NCBI RefSeq assembly: GCF_033807715.1
Contig: NC_084606.1
Span: 38,163,901-38,227,900 of the forward strand
Origin: Cololabis saira
Taxonomy: Eukaryota > Chordata > Actinopteri > Beloniformes > Belonidae
Direction: 5' to 3'
DNA: 64,000 bases
Shown: piece by piece, positions 63,090 through 64,000 of the stretch
How the letters are laid out: the number at the start of each line of letters is the position of its first letter
Numbering within the stretch: position 1 is the first letter of the stretch
Notes under the pieces: model-generated
Told to the model about the DNA's origin: nothing
What the model saw: only the letters and a program-made list of their open reading frames with translations
Database searches by the model: none
Program-made: the position numbers and the translations under genes

Positions 63090-63430
63090 AAATACCAACT
63101 TTTAAGGTGAAATTAATTAAATTAATTCAGGTGTCTGGGGTGAGGGAAGTCTGGGCATCCCTGCTGAGGCTGCTGCCCCCGCGACCCGGTAACGGATAAA
63201 GCGGGAGAAGATGAGTGAGTGATGAGTGAGTGAGTAATTCATTAAATTAAAAAATAGGAAATTGTCCAATAACTGTGCAAGATGGGCAATTTGGCGGCCA
63301 TTTTGATATGCAAATTAGAAGGTAAAAAACTCCAAATTTCACTCGGGTACCGTTTTTTTTGGACTCAGCACCCTTGAAATATGTAAGGTAGGCCGGTTCC
63401 CGACTTGTACCCATAAATGCTCCTCACTTC
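62746..63430. mobile_element. Large foldback element with TA repeat and SINE-tail-like core
   Basis: GGAGCATTTATGGGTACAAG and its complement face each other; arms of about 150 bases include CAAAATGGCCGCCAA. The centre has a TA tract (63019-63086) and GCGACCCGGTAACGGATAAA, resembling a fish LINE/SINE 3' end. Confidence 0.8.
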
Positions 63431-63576
63431 TTATAAAAGGCCTTTTTTCTGAAATCCGTCTACACTAATAGTAGTAGTAGTAGTAACTATACTGGAAGAA
63501 GGTGTTGTTGTGCTAACAGCTAATGAGAAGATGCTTGTGTTGGTAACAGTTGTAAAATAGTCCGTATGCTGTTCTT

Positions 63577-64000
63577 CAGAGCTGGGTACTGTTACTCCGT
63601 TACATTTACTTGAGTAAGTTTTGGGAAATGTTGTACTTTTAGGAGTAGTTTTGAATCACTATACTTTTTACTTTTACTTGAGTAGATTTGTGAAGAAGAA
63701 ACTGTTCCTCTTACTCCGCTACATTAGGCTACGTTGAGCTGTTACTTTTCTTTTATCCCTTTTATCCACGTACGCGTCAATCTCATGACATCACTGGGTG
63801 ATTCTTTGGGAAAAATGTTTGTTTTTGCATGTTTTATCACATTTACACAGACTCAAACACACACAGAGTTTCTATGAGTTCATGTTTGTTCTAGTTCTGC
63901 CTGGTTAACAAAGAAAAGTACAAAGGCTGGAAATTTTGTGCTACTTGTGCTTAATTTATTTATTATTTATTTGATTTATTTTATTATTTATTAAAGTACT
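63577..64000. mobile_element. hAT-type MITE (CAGAGGTGG family), cut by window end
   Basis: Begins CAGAGCTGGGTACTGTTACT and matches 15132-15815 to the end of the window. Confidence 0.85.

Overview
This is vertebrate nuclear DNA, most likely from a teleost fish. Coding sequence sits in short exons with GT-AG introns, and most of the window is mobile-element debris typical of fish: hAT, piggyBac-like and mariner-like MITEs, LINEs of L2/CR1 and L1 type, a tRNA-derived SINE, plus microsatellites and minisatellites. Nothing here is prokaryotic. Nearly all long open frames are read-through of tandem repeats and are not genes.

Three genes are supported, all on the minus strand. (1) 482-11918: the 5' part of a four-transmembrane CD20-like (MS4A/TMEM176) gene, copy A; its last exons lie left of the window. 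(2) 17694-32801: a complete paralogue, copy B, seven coding exons, 218 codons plus stop. Exon phases, exon sizes, intron remnants and the proximal promoter match between A and B, so they arose by tandem duplication of the whole gene. In both, the first coding exon is only 7 coding bases (Met plus four more bases). (3) 40726-56445: a complete six-exon gene for a 342-residue CD68 (macrosialin)-like LAMP-family protein, with signal peptide, Thr/Pro mucin stalk, one LAMP domain with four cysteines, one membrane helix and a Gly-Tyr-x-x-Leu lysosomal tail. The three products are plausible myeloid membrane proteins, and an ETS/PU.1-like GAGGAA or GGAAGT motif lies within about 100 bases upstream of each start codon.

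Layout. 1-12 kb: copy A with a 3-kb array of 20-bp repeats in one intron, starting a few bases from a splice donor. 12-17.7 kb: intergenic transposons. 17.7-32.8 kb: copy B; its introns carry nested elements, including an antisense L2 LINE. 33-39 kb: intergenic transposons, including a palindromic MITE broken by two LINEs. 39-56.4 kb: cd68 with a probable long 3' UTR, a tripled C-terminal tail segment, and two introns holding 1.1- and 2.6-kb purine/pyrimidine arrays inside piggyBac-like elements. 56.6-64 kb: repeats upstream of cd68, with no gene recognised.

The most unusual features are the tandem arrays grown inside transposons and introns, the paired but different repeat expansion beside the same splice donor in the two CD20-like paralogues, and the repetition of the cd68 tail-coding segment past the stop codon. 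No wholly new gene system was found.
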